Source: an uncultured bacterium (GTDB lineage: Bacteria > Verrucomicrobiota > Kiritimatiellia > RFP12 > UBA1067). From it: a stretch of DNA of 37,457 nucleotides. The notes beneath the pieces were generated by a model. That model saw only the letters and a program-made list of their open reading frames with translations, ran no database searches and was not told the DNA's origin. The position numbers and the translations under genes are program-made. Below, piece by piece: positions 17,697-25,682 of this stretch (its first letter is position 1; each line of letters begins with the position of its first letter). The stretch spans positions 1-37,457 of the forward strand of contig CAIZQW010000173.1 in assembly GCA_903935195.1 (NCBI GenBank), given 5' to 3'.

Positions 17697-19976
17697 ATGA
17701 GAAAAGCTCTACTTTTTGCGTGGTTGGGTGTCCTGTCATGGAGTTGCTTTGGGCAAGTCGCGTCCAAGGTAGAGAAATTCCTCGACATGAAGTCGGGTAT
17801 CGAAAAATTCGAGAGCACGGCTGATAAATTCGAGGTCAATCAACAGACGGGCTGGATTATTTTGACAGGGCATGTCAAGGTCGTCACCGATAAACAAGAG
17901 CTGGCCGCTGATGAAGCAAGGATTCACCGGGAGAGCGGTGCGATCAAGGCCACGGGTCATGTCGTCATTCGCCAGCCAGGCATGGGGGAGTGGCGGGGCG
18001 ACGACATTGAGTACAACTATAAAACAGGCAAAGGCATTGCGCTGAACGGTTATTTGAGGTCGAAATGTTTTAGCGTCTATGCCAAAGAGATGTCCCGTCA
18101 GGAAGATGGGCTCTATGAAGGGCATGATGTCACCGTCACGACCTGTACAAATGATCTTGAGCATTTGCACTGGTGTGTGACAGGTGATGCAAGTCTCAAA
18201 GACGGGGAATATGTGACACTGCGCAATGGTGTTCCCTATCTTTTTGGAGTTCCGTTCTTCTACTTCCCGTATATGTACCGTTCGATGGAGGTTGACTATG
18301 GGGTGCGCGTCTATCCAGGTTATACCTCGCGATGGGGCGCCTATGTTCTCTTTGCTTACACGCTGAACCTCTATCGTTCAAAGGAGCCAGGCGGGGCGCT
18401 TGTGGATGCGACATCCCATCTCGAGTTCCGCTCAAAGAGGGGGGTCGGCATTGGAGAGACGTTGGAGTGGGATCTGAAACGGTGGGGTGAAGGCGGATTG
18501 AGCGGCTTCTATTTTGATGACACGAATGCTCAGAATGATAACGGCGATCCTAATTGGGCTTCGAAAATACCATCGAACCGATATAAGTTTGACCTCAAAC
18601 ATGCTGTGGATCTTACCCCGCGTGACCTGTTAGTGTTGCAAGGAAGATACGAGAGCGACTCAGAAGTGATGAATGATTATTTTGACCGTCTGAATCGTGC
18701 GGAGAGCATCCCGATTAATCTGATCGGTTATGAACATCGGGAACACGCATTGGCAACAGGTGTGACCGTGAGTGGTCCGCTAAACGATTTTTATGGAGGT
18801 GTCGCACGGTTGCCAGAAGCGTGGCTTGACATCATGCCGACCTCGGTGTTCAATACGGGGTTGAATTACGAAAGTCAGACGCGGGCGGGCTACTTGTCTC
18901 GGGAGGCAGCCTACTATGAAGATGTAGCGGATCCAAATTATGCCTATTACCCGGGTGATTGGGCAGACTATGATACGACACGGGTGAACACCGCGCATCG
19001 CCTGACCTATCCGATTCGTTTGTTTGACGCCGTGAGCGTTGTTCCGCGCGCGGGCTACCAAGGCACCTATTATCAAGACTCCGCGTCAGGGGACTCCCTC
19101 TATCGTCACTCGGGGGAACTGGGGGTTGAGACCTCGATGCGTTTTGTCTCCGGCTGGGACAATGGGTGGCGTCACACGGTTGAGCCCTACCTCGATTACA
19201 GCTGGCAGCCGACCTATTGGAGTGAAGAGGGAGACCCCGGCGTCTACACCTTTGACCGAATCGATCGTTCCTTTGAGTGGCTTGATCAGTTCGGGACAGA
19301 TGGGGTTTGGCTGCCTTATAATTGGCATGGGGTACGTCCAGGTGTGCGTAACCTCTGGCAGACAAAAAGTGAGAAGACAGGGGCACCGCGTACGATGTTG
19401 GATGTGGATCTGTATGCGGCTGTTCAAATGCCCTCCCCGAATACAAGCGATGTGAATCCCAATATTGACCAAAATGGTGTGCGAATGCTGGGCATGAAGA
19501 CCATCTTTAGTCCGATCGAGTCGTTTCAGATGCGTACCGTTGGTGAATGGGATACTGAACAAGAGAAGATGGCTTATGTTGATCTATCCGCGCACTATCG
19601 CGTCTCAAAATCCTTTAATATCGGCAGTGGTTATATGGCCCGAAACCACGAGCTGTATGATTACGATGCCTCCCCCATTCCTCAATGGAATCGTGTCGAA
19701 CACAGCGTGCTGTATACGGGTTTCTATCATGAAATCACAGATGCTTGGGCGTGGAGTCTCTTTGTTCGTTATGATTCCGATGAGGGCGAGTTAGAAGAAG
19801 TGGGGGGTTATCTCCAGTACGGTCTTGACTGCCTTATCTTCCAGCTGCGTACCTCTTATCGTACAGCCTACACCCGTATTGATGGTTCGGAAAAAGAGAG
19901 TGACTTCCGTATTTCTTTCGTCATGTGGCTGAGGGCGATGGACAAGAAAAAACGTGAACAGTGGGATCGCTGGTAG
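17697..19976 (+). CDS. lptD: LptD-like LPS assembly outer-membrane protein
   Basis: Outer-membrane translocon that inserts lipopolysaccharide. 759 residues, close to the family norm. A signal peptide (MRKALLFAWLGVLSWSCFGQ) precedes an OstA/LptA-like beta-jellyroll (EVNQQTGWIILTGHVKVVTDKQELAADEARIHRESGAIKATGHVVI, residues ~43-95). Then comes the start of the barrel domain with the familiar CTNDLEHLHWCV and PYLFGVPFFYFPYMYRS segments. The rest is aromatic-rich alternating strands, ending in FRISFVMWLRA. The gene lies 11 bases after rng without a clear ribosome-binding site. LptD presence implies an LPS-bearing diderm. Confidence 0.88.
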   Translation: MRKALLFAWLGVLSWSCFGQVASKVEKFLDMKSGIEKFESTADKFEVNQQTGWIILTGHVKVVTDKQELAADEARIHRESGAIKATGHVVIRQPGMGEWRGDDIEYNYKTGKGIALNGYLRSKCFSVYAKEMSRQEDGLYEGHDVTVTTCTNDLEHLHWCVTGDASLKDGEYVTLRNGVPYLFGVPFFYFPYMYRSMEVDYGVRVYPGYTSRWGAYVLFAYTLNLYRSKEPGGALVDATSHLEFRSKRGVGIGETLEWDLKRWGEGGLSGFYFDDTNAQNDNGDPNWASKIPSNRYKFDLKHAVDLTPRDLLVLQGRYESDSEVMNDYFDRLNRAESIPINLIGYEHREHALATGVTVSGPLNDFYGGVARLPEAWLDIMPTSVFNTGLNYESQTRAGYLSREAAYYEDVADPNYAYYPGDWADYDTTRVNTAHRLTYPIRLFDAVSVVPRAGYQGTYYQDSASGDSLYRHSGELGVETSMRFVSGWDNGWRHTVEPYLDYSWQPTYWSEEGDPGVYTFDRIDRSFEWLDQFGTDGVWLPYNWHGVRPGVRNLWQTKSEKTGAPRTMLDVDLYAAVQMPSPNTSDVNPNIDQNGVRMLGMKTIFSPIESFQMRTVGEWDTEQEKMAYVDLSAHYRVSKSFNIGSGYMARNHELYDYDASPIPQWNRVEHSVLYTGFYHEITDAWAWSLFVRYDSDEGELEEVGGYLQYGLDCLIFQLRTSYRTAYTRIDGSEKESDFRISFVMWLRAMDKKKREQWDRW

Positions 19977-20003
19977 GTTTCGTTGTGAAAAGGAGACAAC
20001 ACC

Positions 20004-20546
20004 ATGGCAGTCTTGAAAAAGAGTAAGCGAAGTCAAAAACGTGTAACCCCGCCAGTGAAGAAGAAGGTTGCTGCAAAAGCGAAGACGGGTGTTGCAAAGT
20101 CGAAAAAAACGGTTGCGCGGCCGAAGAAGGCTGTAGTCGTTTCGAAAAAGGCTGTCGCAAGGCCGAAGCCCGTCCCCACCCTTTCTGCTCAGAAGAAAAA
20201 CAAAGTCGTTTCACAACAGCCCCTTGCAGACGTTGTTGTGGTGCAAACAACTCGGGTGACGCTTCGACAGGATGTGATTCCGGTATTATCGAAGCCGACG
20301 GCACAGACCTGTCCTCTTGTGTTGGACAGTATTGTTCTCGCAGAGGATTTTTCACCCAAAGATTGTTTTTCGTGTGATGAGTTCGACTGTCGCTTTTATG
20401 CGGCGGAAGAGCGTTCAGGCTCGCTGGGGGGGCGTTTAATTGCTGCTGAAACGGGCGACGAAGAGGATGACGATTGGGAGCTTTTTGGAGGCGAGGGCGA
20501 GGAGCCAGAGGGTGGTGATGATTGGGGTGGCGAGGACGACCAATAA
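20004..20546 (+). CDS. Bipolar lysine-rich/acidic protein, histone H1-like N-terminus, unknown
   Basis: 180 residues. The first ~75 are extremely basic with repeating KKAVARPK- and KKTVARPK-like units, the composition of bacterial histone H1-like and AAKKP-type nucleic-acid-binding tails. A middle region holds a cysteine cluster C-FS-C-DEFD-C (residues ~114-121) plus one earlier Cys (TCPLV), a possible metal site. The last ~30 residues are almost all D, E, G and W (DEEDDDWELFGG...GGDDWGGEDDQ). A good AAGGAG precedes the ATG. It sits between lptD and a TPR lipoprotein. The function is not recognised; nucleic-acid or ribosome binding by the basic part is inference. The low-complexity composition makes homology calls unsafe. 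Confidence 0.8.
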   Translation: MAVLKKSKRSQKRVTPPVKKKVAAKAKTGVAKSKKTVARPKKAVVVSKKAVARPKPVPTLSAQKKNKVVSQQPLADVVVVQTTRVTLRQDVIPVLSKPTAQTCPLVLDSIVLAEDFSPKDCFSCDEFDCRFYAAEERSGSLGGRLIAAETGDEEDDDWELFGGEGEEPEGGDDWGGEDDQ

Positions 20547-20556
20547 GGAGGATGGT

Positions 20557-21561
20557 GTGAACGTTTTAAAATATGCTTTGATGGGATTCTTGCTGGTTTC
20601 TGCATGCTATTCGGAAGAGAAGCCATCCGCATCCGTCTCCTCTACTGCAAAGAGTAAGAAGCCACAGGTGCTTGAGCTGATAAAGCCTGCAACCGATTTG
20701 ATGTCAAAGGCTCAAGAGGCATATATAGCATCTGACTCCAAGAAGGCGATAGCCTTGTTTCGTGAAGCACTTGCCGTGCTGGTCAAGTTGGAACAGAATT
20801 ATCCAGTCTGGGCTCCTACAGCAACATTCTCACCTGTGCGTTTTCGTAAGGCCATTTGCGAAACGGAAATTGAACGCATTTTGCTGGAGGAGGCGCAAGC
20901 TTCTTCGCGGACCATTGCTGTGACCGACACCCGTGAGCTGGAAAAAATGCGGTCGGAGCGTACACGCATGGCGCAGACGAATCGGGTCATGGAAGTGACG
21001 CGTAAGCTGAATAGCAAAGCGAGTGGCGAAGAGGCGGATGAAGTCGCAGTAAAGGCTGACACGGTTACGGTTCCTTCGAAGGTGGCCGAGACCAATGCCC
21101 CTGTCCGAATTCGTGAAGAATTGGAATGGGCAAAGGATATGATTTTGGTTGAGCGTTTTGCTGAGGCTGAAACCGCCCTTATTCGGGTGCTGAAGAAGGA
21201 TAGCGAAAACAAAGAGGCGCGTTTTCTCTTGGCGCTCGCTAAAGTGCAACAGGGAAAAGCCTCTGATGCATTGATTATGTTGAGTGATCTGCTGGAGGAT
21301 TCTCCTGCCAATGAAGCGCTGCTGCTCTTAGCCTCGGGCGCCCATCTCGCAGCGGGTGCGCACACAAAAGCAATGGCGCTATTAGATACCGCGATGAAAG
21401 CTAATCCGCAACGGCCAGATGCCTATTTGAATATGGCGTGGCTTTTATTGGATATGCGGCCAGATGCGAACGCGGATGCGGAGCTGTATTATCGTCAGGC
21501 AGTCAAACTGGGGCTTGCCCGAAATCGTGATATAGAGCGCCGCCTCGGCATCAAACAGTAA
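20557..21561 (+). CDS. TPR-containing lipoprotein, unknown
   Basis: 334 residues from the GTG at 20557, which has AAGGAGG five bases upstream. The N-terminus MNVLKYALMGFLLVSAC is a lipoprotein signal with lipobox VSAC (Cys17), so the mature protein is membrane-anchored in the envelope. A charged helical middle (residues ~100-170) is followed by TPR-type repeats, e.g. AETALIRVLKKDSENKEARFLLALAKVQQGKASDALIML and AMALLDTAMKANPQRPDAYLNMAWLLLD. TPR lipoproteins usually scaffold envelope complexes; no partner can be read. It follows the basic/acidic protein gene by 10 bp and is likely co-transcribed with it. Confidence 0.82.
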   Translation: MNVLKYALMGFLLVSACYSEEKPSASVSSTAKSKKPQVLELIKPATDLMSKAQEAYIASDSKKAIALFREALAVLVKLEQNYPVWAPTATFSPVRFRKAICETEIERILLEEAQASSRTIAVTDTRELEKMRSERTRMAQTNRVMEVTRKLNSKASGEEADEVAVKADTVTVPSKVAETNAPVRIREELEWAKDMILVERFAEAETALIRVLKKDSENKEARFLLALAKVQQGKASDALIMLSDLLEDSPANEALLLLASGAHLAAGAHTKAMALLDTAMKANPQRPDAYLNMAWLLLDMRPDANADAELYYRQAVKLGLARNRDIERRLGIKQ

Positions 21562-21591
21562 TATTTCTCCGGTTTAACTAAAAGGCGGATC

Positions 21592-22557
21592 ATGAAGCTG
21601 ATAGACAATGCTCACTATTTAGAGGTGCTCGCCACGACGCGTCAGTCGTTCCACGAACGTTATTACGCCATGTACTCCAGCATCCTTGATGGCGTGGTCC
21701 TCGATCCTTTACTGATGCAGGTGCCCGTTGACGATCACTTGGTTCATCGAGGCGACGGTGTCTTTGATACGTTTAAATGCGTTGCCCGCGGCGCCTACAA
21801 CCTCGAGCCGCATTTGAAGCGTTTGGTGCGGTCGGCAGGCGAAATCGGATTGGTGTGGCCTGGGGGCTTGGAGGATCTGCGGTCCAAGACGGTGGAGACG
21901 TTGAAATGTGCGGATAAGGACGCCTGCTCGGTTCGGGTTATTTTGGCTCGTGGTCCCGGTGGGTTGGGGGTGAGTCCATATGAGTCGCCGCGTCCCTCGC
22001 TATACATTGTCGTCTATGCCGCTGGGACGCCGTTCATGAAAATGCACCCAGAGGGGGCGCGCGTGAAGCGAAGCGCGATTCCCGTGAAAGCGGGCAATTT
22101 TGCAACCTTTAAACATTGCAACTACCTTTCAAATGTCTTGATGAAGCGCGAAGCGGTGGATGCAGATGTGGATTTTGTCGTCAGTTATGATTCGCAAGGC
22201 TTTCTCGCTGAGGGAGCCACAGAAAACGTCGGGATCGTTACACAAGAGCGTGAATTGCTCTTGCCCACGATGGAGCACGTGCTGGAGGGTACGACCATGG
22301 TGCGGGTGATGGAGCTGGCACGGGGTTTGGTCGCGGAGGGGCTCTTGAAACGAGTCGCCTTCGCGGATATCACGGAAGCAATGGTCGTCTCTGCAACGGA
22401 AATGCTGGTGATCGGAACGACATTAAACGTGGCCTCGACCGCCAGCTATGAGGGACATCGTGTGGGTGTTGAGTGCCCGGGGCCCATCGGAAAAAGGTTG
22501 GATGCACTCTTGGAGCAGGATATTCTTGGGAATCAAGCCATGCGGACGGGGTATTAA
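21592..22557 (+). CDS. Class IV PLP-dependent aminotransferase (branched-chain aminotransferase or aminodeoxychorismate lyase type)
   Basis: 321 residues of the fold-type IV PLP family. Motifs are HRGDGVFDTFK (residues ~52-62), the lysine motif FATFKHCNYLSNVLMKREA with the likely Schiff-base Lys174, and the PLP-phosphate segment GFLAEGATENVGIV. Members are IlvE, D-amino-acid aminotransferase and PabC, which cannot be separated confidently by eye. GGCGGATC precedes the ATG. The genomic context (TPR lipoprotein upstream, PTS EIIA downstream 6 bp later) does not point to one pathway. IlvE or PabC would fit a housekeeping role; a folate gene (folK) lies elsewhere in the window but not in the same operon. 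Confidence 0.9.
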   Translation: MKLIDNAHYLEVLATTRQSFHERYYAMYSSILDGVVLDPLLMQVPVDDHLVHRGDGVFDTFKCVARGAYNLEPHLKRLVRSAGEIGLVWPGGLEDLRSKTVETLKCADKDACSVRVILARGPGGLGVSPYESPRPSLYIVVYAAGTPFMKMHPEGARVKRSAIPVKAGNFATFKHCNYLSNVLMKREAVDADVDFVVSYDSQGFLAEGATENVGIVTQERELLLPTMEHVLEGTTMVRVMELARGLVAEGLLKRVAFADITEAMVVSATEMLVIGTTLNVASTASYEGHRVGVECPGPIGKRLDALLEQDILGNQAMRTGY

Positions 22558-22563
22558 GCGCCG

Positions 22564-23016
22564 ATGAAAGCATTTCAAGAGATTATCCAAGAGAGTATCG
22601 TCTGTCTCAACATGACAGAAAAAGATGGCCTCGATGTGATTGAACAGTTGGTTCGTCAGGCTGTTCAGCAAGGTGTCCTGAAACCTGAGGATGAAGAGGA
22701 CGTGATGCGTGCGATTATCAATCGGGAGCAGAGCGCGCCAACCGCACAGCCAGACGGAATTGCGATTCCACATGGCAGAGTCTCGTGTCTCACCGAAGTT
22801 GTCTTTTTATTAGGGCTTCATTCTGAGGGGGTCGACTTTGGCGCGCCCGACGGACAGCCGACACGTATCTTTGCCCTGATGCTCGCACCCCAATCTTCCG
22901 GTGCCGGCTATATCCAATTTTTAGCCAAACTGTGCCAGCGGTTGTTAAATGTGTCTATTCGCGAGCGGTTGCTCAGTGCAACATCCAAGCAATCCGTGTG
23001 CGACGCTTTGTTATAG
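22564..23016 (+). CDS. PTS EIIA domain protein, PtsN/fructose type
   Basis: 150 residues forming a single EIIA-fructose/mannitol-type domain. The phosphorylatable histidine is His70 in GIAIPHGRV, with the following VVFLLGLHSEGVDFGAPDGQPTRIFALMLAP strand-loop pattern typical of the family. No EIIB or EIIC genes are near, so this is more likely a regulatory PtsN-like protein (nitrogen-related PTS) than a sugar transporter subunit; that is inference. The gene starts six bases after the aminotransferase stop. A dispersed GC-hairpin repeat begins at the base right after its stop codon. Confidence 0.88.
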   Translation: MKAFQEIIQESIVCLNMTEKDGLDVIEQLVRQAVQQGVLKPEDEEDVMRAIINREQSAPTAQPDGIAIPHGRVSCLTEVVFLLGLHSEGVDFGAPDGQPTRIFALMLAPQSSGAGYIQFLAKLCQRLLNVSIRERLLSATSKQSVCDALL

Positions 23017-23112
23017 GCAAGCCTGCCGCCCGGGGCGGCACAGTGGCAGTTGGCAGTAGCAGTTGGCAGTGAACAGCCCAGGAAACAAAGAAGAATAAGG
23101 CAATAAGGCAAT
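23017..23112. repeat. Dispersed repeat, copy A: GC hairpin plus GGCAGTT-type units
   Basis: Directly after the stop at 23016: a GCCGCC/GGCGGC hairpin (23025-23039), then GGCAGTT GGCAGTA GCAGTT GGCAGT units, then two AATAAGGC units (about 23094-23109). The first ~66 bp match 36837-36902 in inverted orientation at roughly nine of ten positions (aligned by eye). It occupies the gap before hisD. There is no T-run after the hairpin, so it is not a standard terminator. Confidence 0.85.
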
Positions 23113-23134
23113 TCAACGAAGTTATAGGTGTTTT

Positions 23135-24466
23135 ATGAAAAAAGAATACAAAAGTGGAGCGTCTTCGACGCATGTTGAGATCGTGTCTTGGTCTGTCCAG
23201 AAACCCACGAAGCGAGTGGACTCCTTTTTAACCAGACCTGCTTTTTCTGCCACAGCAGAAACCGTTGCGAGTGAGGTCTTGGCCGCGGTTCGGGAGCAGG
23301 GCGATGCGGCTGTCTTGGCTGCAGCAAAGAAGTTTGATGGTGCGGTCTTAACGAAGGGACAGCTTCGCGTCAAAGAGAGTGAACTTCGAGTCGCCGTTGC
23401 GAAGGTTCCGACCAGGACAAAGCAGGCGGTTCAAGAGGCTCATCGACGTGTGTTGACCTTTGCACGTGCTGGCTTGCGTGAGCCGTGGTACCTGCAGACG
23501 CCTCAGGGCGGCTACACAGGCGAGTTCTATTCGCCGATGGATCGCGTGGGGGTGTATGTGCCAGGGGGAACAGCCCCTCTGGCGTCAACGGCAATCATGA
23601 CAGTGACCCTTGCCAAGGCCGCAGGTGTCAAGGAAATCGTTGCCTGCACGCCGTGTGGTAAAGATGGTTGTGTCAATCCGGTTCTGCTCTATGCTTTAAA
23701 GGTGGCGGGGGCAACGGAGATTTACCGTGTGGGCGGTATTCAGTCTATTGGACTGATGGCCTATGGGACAAAGACCGTCAAGCCCGTGCAGAAGATTGCG
23801 GGTCCAGGGAATGCGTATGTGACGGCGGCCAAGCGCCAGGTCTTTGGAACTGTGGCGATTGATCAGGTCGCGGGTCCGAGCGAGATTGCTATTCTGGCAG
23901 ACAAAACGGCCAAGCCCGCGTGGGTTGCCGCGGACTTGCTGTCGCAGGCTGAACATGGAAGCGGACATGAGAAGGCGCTCTTGGTCACCGATTCCGCGGG
24001 TCTGGCGCAAGCCGTTTGTGATGAGCTCTCCTGGCAGGCGGCTAAGTTGCCGCGTGCTGCCATGGTTGAACGCGTGATGGAGGCCGGCGGCATTCTGTTG
24101 GTCGTGGTCCCTGATCTGAAACAAGGCATGGAACTCGTCAACCGTTTTGCCCCTGAGCATTTTGAGATTATCACGAAGAATGCCCGTTCCCTTGTGAATG
24201 ATGTGCGAGCTGCTGGAGCTGTTTTTGTTGGGGAGTGGACGCCCGAGTCCGTGGGGGACTTTATTGCTGGCCCCAGCCATGTGTTGCCAACTGGTGGCGC
24301 TGCGCGTATGTTTAATGGCTTGACAGCGGATGAATTTCGTCGCCGTCATAGCTTTGTCGAGTTCACCCGTGAAGACCTGCTCGAAACCTGTCAGGCGATC
24401 GAAATCTTTGCAGAGGTCGAGGGGCTGGCGGCACATGGTCGGTCGGCCTCCATTCGGCTGAAGTAA
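23135..24466 (+). CDS. hisD: Histidinol dehydrogenase
   Basis: Catalyses the last two steps of histidine synthesis, NAD-dependent oxidation of L-histidinol to L-histidine. 443 residues, the usual length. Family blocks are clear: GVYVPGGTAPLASTAIMTVTLAKAAGV, VGGIQSIGLMAYGT, KIAGPGNAYVTAAKRQVFG, DQVAGPSEIAILAD, the metal-site block DLLSQAEHGSG, and FAPEHFEI, ending with the ADEFRRRHSFVEFTRE block. No other his gene is present in the window, so hisD is separated from the rest of the pathway. The gene follows a repeat-filled gap of 118 bp; its ribosome-binding site is weak (GGTG seven bases before the ATG). Confidence 0.97.
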   Translation: MKKEYKSGASSTHVEIVSWSVQKPTKRVDSFLTRPAFSATAETVASEVLAAVREQGDAAVLAAAKKFDGAVLTKGQLRVKESELRVAVAKVPTRTKQAVQEAHRRVLTFARAGLREPWYLQTPQGGYTGEFYSPMDRVGVYVPGGTAPLASTAIMTVTLAKAAGVKEIVACTPCGKDGCVNPVLLYALKVAGATEIYRVGGIQSIGLMAYGTKTVKPVQKIAGPGNAYVTAAKRQVFGTVAIDQVAGPSEIAILADKTAKPAWVAADLLSQAEHGSGHEKALLVTDSAGLAQAVCDELSWQAAKLPRAAMVERVMEAGGILLVVVPDLKQGMELVNRFAPEHFEIITKNARSLVNDVRAAGAVFVGEWTPESVGDFIAGPSHVLPTGGAARMFNGLTADEFRRRHSFVEFTREDLLETCQAIEIFAEVEGLAAHGRSASIRLK

Positions 24467-24504
24467 CAGAAAAGCATCCTTCGTGTTTTAAACACAGTCT
24501 CAAA

Positions 24505-24533
24505 TTGACCCTGTCTTAAATCTGTGTTATAGT
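24505..24533 (+). promoter_or_regulatory. Strong sigma70-type promoter upstream of the 6S-like RNA
   Basis: TTGACC (24505-24510) and TATAGT (24528-24533) are separated by exactly 17 bp; five of six bases match consensus in each box. It starts 38 bp after the hisD stop and no coding region begins for 250 bp downstream. Transcription should start near 24540. Confidence 0.75.
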
Positions 24534-24539
24534 ATCGTC

Positions 24540-24770
24540 TTCTTTTTTTGGGATCCGGGAAGGGACTTTTTCCCGGTGAGAGTACCGAAGTGGACCCTGC
24601 CTTGTTCGCGGATAAGCAGAATTTCTCTGACCTTCATTTTATTTTGGGAGTTTGAACGCGGCGTAAGACGGACACCTGTTTTTGACAGGGACCTGAAGCC
24701 ACCGACTAGAGCGCCCACCTCAAGTACGAGGTTTCAGGGATCCTGTCATACGGCAAGGTGGGGTTTTTTT
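24540..24770 (+). ncRNA. ssrS: Probable 6S RNA with a 5' leader
   Basis: Non-coding RNA expected to bind the sigma70 RNA polymerase holoenzyme. The core (about 24590-24770, ~180 nt, like E. coli 6S) is closed by a 10-bp helix, CCCTGCCTTG (24595-24604) with CAAGGTGGGG (24754-24763, G-U pairs allowed), followed by T7. Primary-sequence echoes of E. coli 6S are TTGTTCGC on the 5' side and GAAGCC...CCCACCT...GGTTTCAGGGATCC on the 3' side. A CCTGT/ACAGG hairpin (24674-24690) fits the apical stem. The ~50-nt leader holds a CCGGGAA/TTCCCGG hairpin and may be processed off. The call rests on structure, length, promoter and motif similarity; a covariance search would settle it. Confidence 0.7.
24754..24770 (+). 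terminator. T-run end of the 6S-like transcript
   Basis: The 3' arm of the closing helix (CAAGGTGGGG) runs directly into seven T residues (24764-24770). The same helix that closes the RNA therefore can act as the intrinsic terminator stem, with its 5' arm 150 nt upstream or a local CCCACCT (24714-24720)/AGGTGGG alternative. Confidence 0.55.
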
Positions 24771-24791
24771 GCATGTGTTTAAGGGTTAGTC

Positions 24792-25652
24792 ATGTGTAGA
24801 AAGCATATAATTGTAGTCTGTGTCGGTTTTTTTTCAATTTTAGTTTCTGTGAGCCGTGCCCAATTGCCGGAGGTACCAGGTGAAGCGATTGACGCGTTGG
24901 GAATGACGCTTGGGACGCCGAAGCGCACGGGCTTTGTTTTTATTGAAGGGCGTTATATTTCCCTGCCATATACGGTGTCCCGAAAAGGTAATGGCATTTT
25001 TATCAATCGGATACAGGTGGAACAGCCCTTTGCCTGGACTCCTGAAGCACTGACCCCATCCACAATTCCTCCGCCAAAGACAGACGTCGATGCCCCCGTA
25101 AAGACGGAAGAGGTCAAACCGAGTTCTTTGGACACCCCCCTTGAGACAGCAGCTCCTGTGTCTGTAATAGACACGGGTGTGGTAGCCAGCCAGCCCCCAA
25201 CGGAAGGTACGGCGGGAAAAACATTGGATTCACTTTTTGGCGAACCTGCGACTAATTCTGTTGGGGTTGACGGGAAAAACCCTCCAGAGCTGGAGAAGAA
25301 AACGCCTTCCGTGGTGCTGACGCAAACCCAGAAAGATGAACTTCGCAAGAAACTCGATATGATCAGGGCTCGATACGAACTGGGTTTAGCACGCGGCGAA
25401 ATATATTTCTTCAGTGTTAAGCATGGACGTGTAAATGGCACGTATGGCACGGCCAGACCCCTCTTTGCCGTTCTTCCAGAGGCCTTGCGTTACTCACAGT
25501 CGCCCCAGGATTTGATGAATCATCTTCGCCAAAAGGGTGTCGATTTTGTCGACCTAGCGACCTGCACAGACCTTTATCAAAACAGGCTGAATTTTATGGC
25601 GATCAATGATCGCCGAAGAATGATCGAACTTGACGAGGCAGCAAAGCATTAA
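24792..25652 (+). CDS. Secreted protein of unknown function
   Basis: 286 residues. A signal peptide (MCRKHIIVVCVGFFSILVSVSRAQ) is followed by a compact N-terminal segment (TGFVFIEGRYISLPYTVSRKGNGIFINRIQVEQPFAW). Next comes a Pro/Thr/Val-rich low-complexity linker (residues ~80-170) and a C-terminal region with a helix (QTQKDELRKKLDMIRARYELGLARGEIYFF) and a second small domain (SPQDLMNHLRQKGVDFVDLATCTDLYQNRLNF). I do not recognise the family. The gene starts 21 bp after the 6S-like T-run and needs its own promoter or readthrough; the ribosome-binding site is weak (AAGGGTTAG). The TrpR-like gene follows after 30 bp. Periplasmic localisation is inferred. Confidence 0.78.
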   Translation: MCRKHIIVVCVGFFSILVSVSRAQLPEVPGEAIDALGMTLGTPKRTGFVFIEGRYISLPYTVSRKGNGIFINRIQVEQPFAWTPEALTPSTIPPPKTDVDAPVKTEEVKPSSLDTPLETAAPVSVIDTGVVASQPPTEGTAGKTLDSLFGEPATNSVGVDGKNPPELEKKTPSVVLTQTQKDELRKKLDMIRARYELGLARGEIYFFSVKHGRVNGTYGTARPLFAVLPEALRYSQSPQDLMNHLRQKGVDFVDLATCTDLYQNRLNFMAINDRRRMIELDEAAKH

Positions 25653-25682
25653 AGACACTAATGAGTCAAAAGGTACAACGTT

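Noticed and set aside
19921-20632. Serine/proline-rich minus-strand reading frames opposite the basic/acidic gene
   Set aside because: They are mirror images of the low-complexity lysine and acidic codons; the plus-strand gene has a ribosome-binding site and fits its neighbours.
24553-24580. CCGGGAA/TTCCCGG hairpin as a terminator for hisD
   Set aside because: No T-run follows the hairpin; it lies downstream of the strong promoter and is better read as part of the 6S leader.
24540-24770. tmRNA, RNase P RNA or SRP RNA as alternatives for the non-coding RNA
   Set aside because: No tRNA-like acceptor or tag reading frame, no RNase P core motifs (GAGGAAAGTC type) and no SRP GGAAGCAG-type loop could be found.
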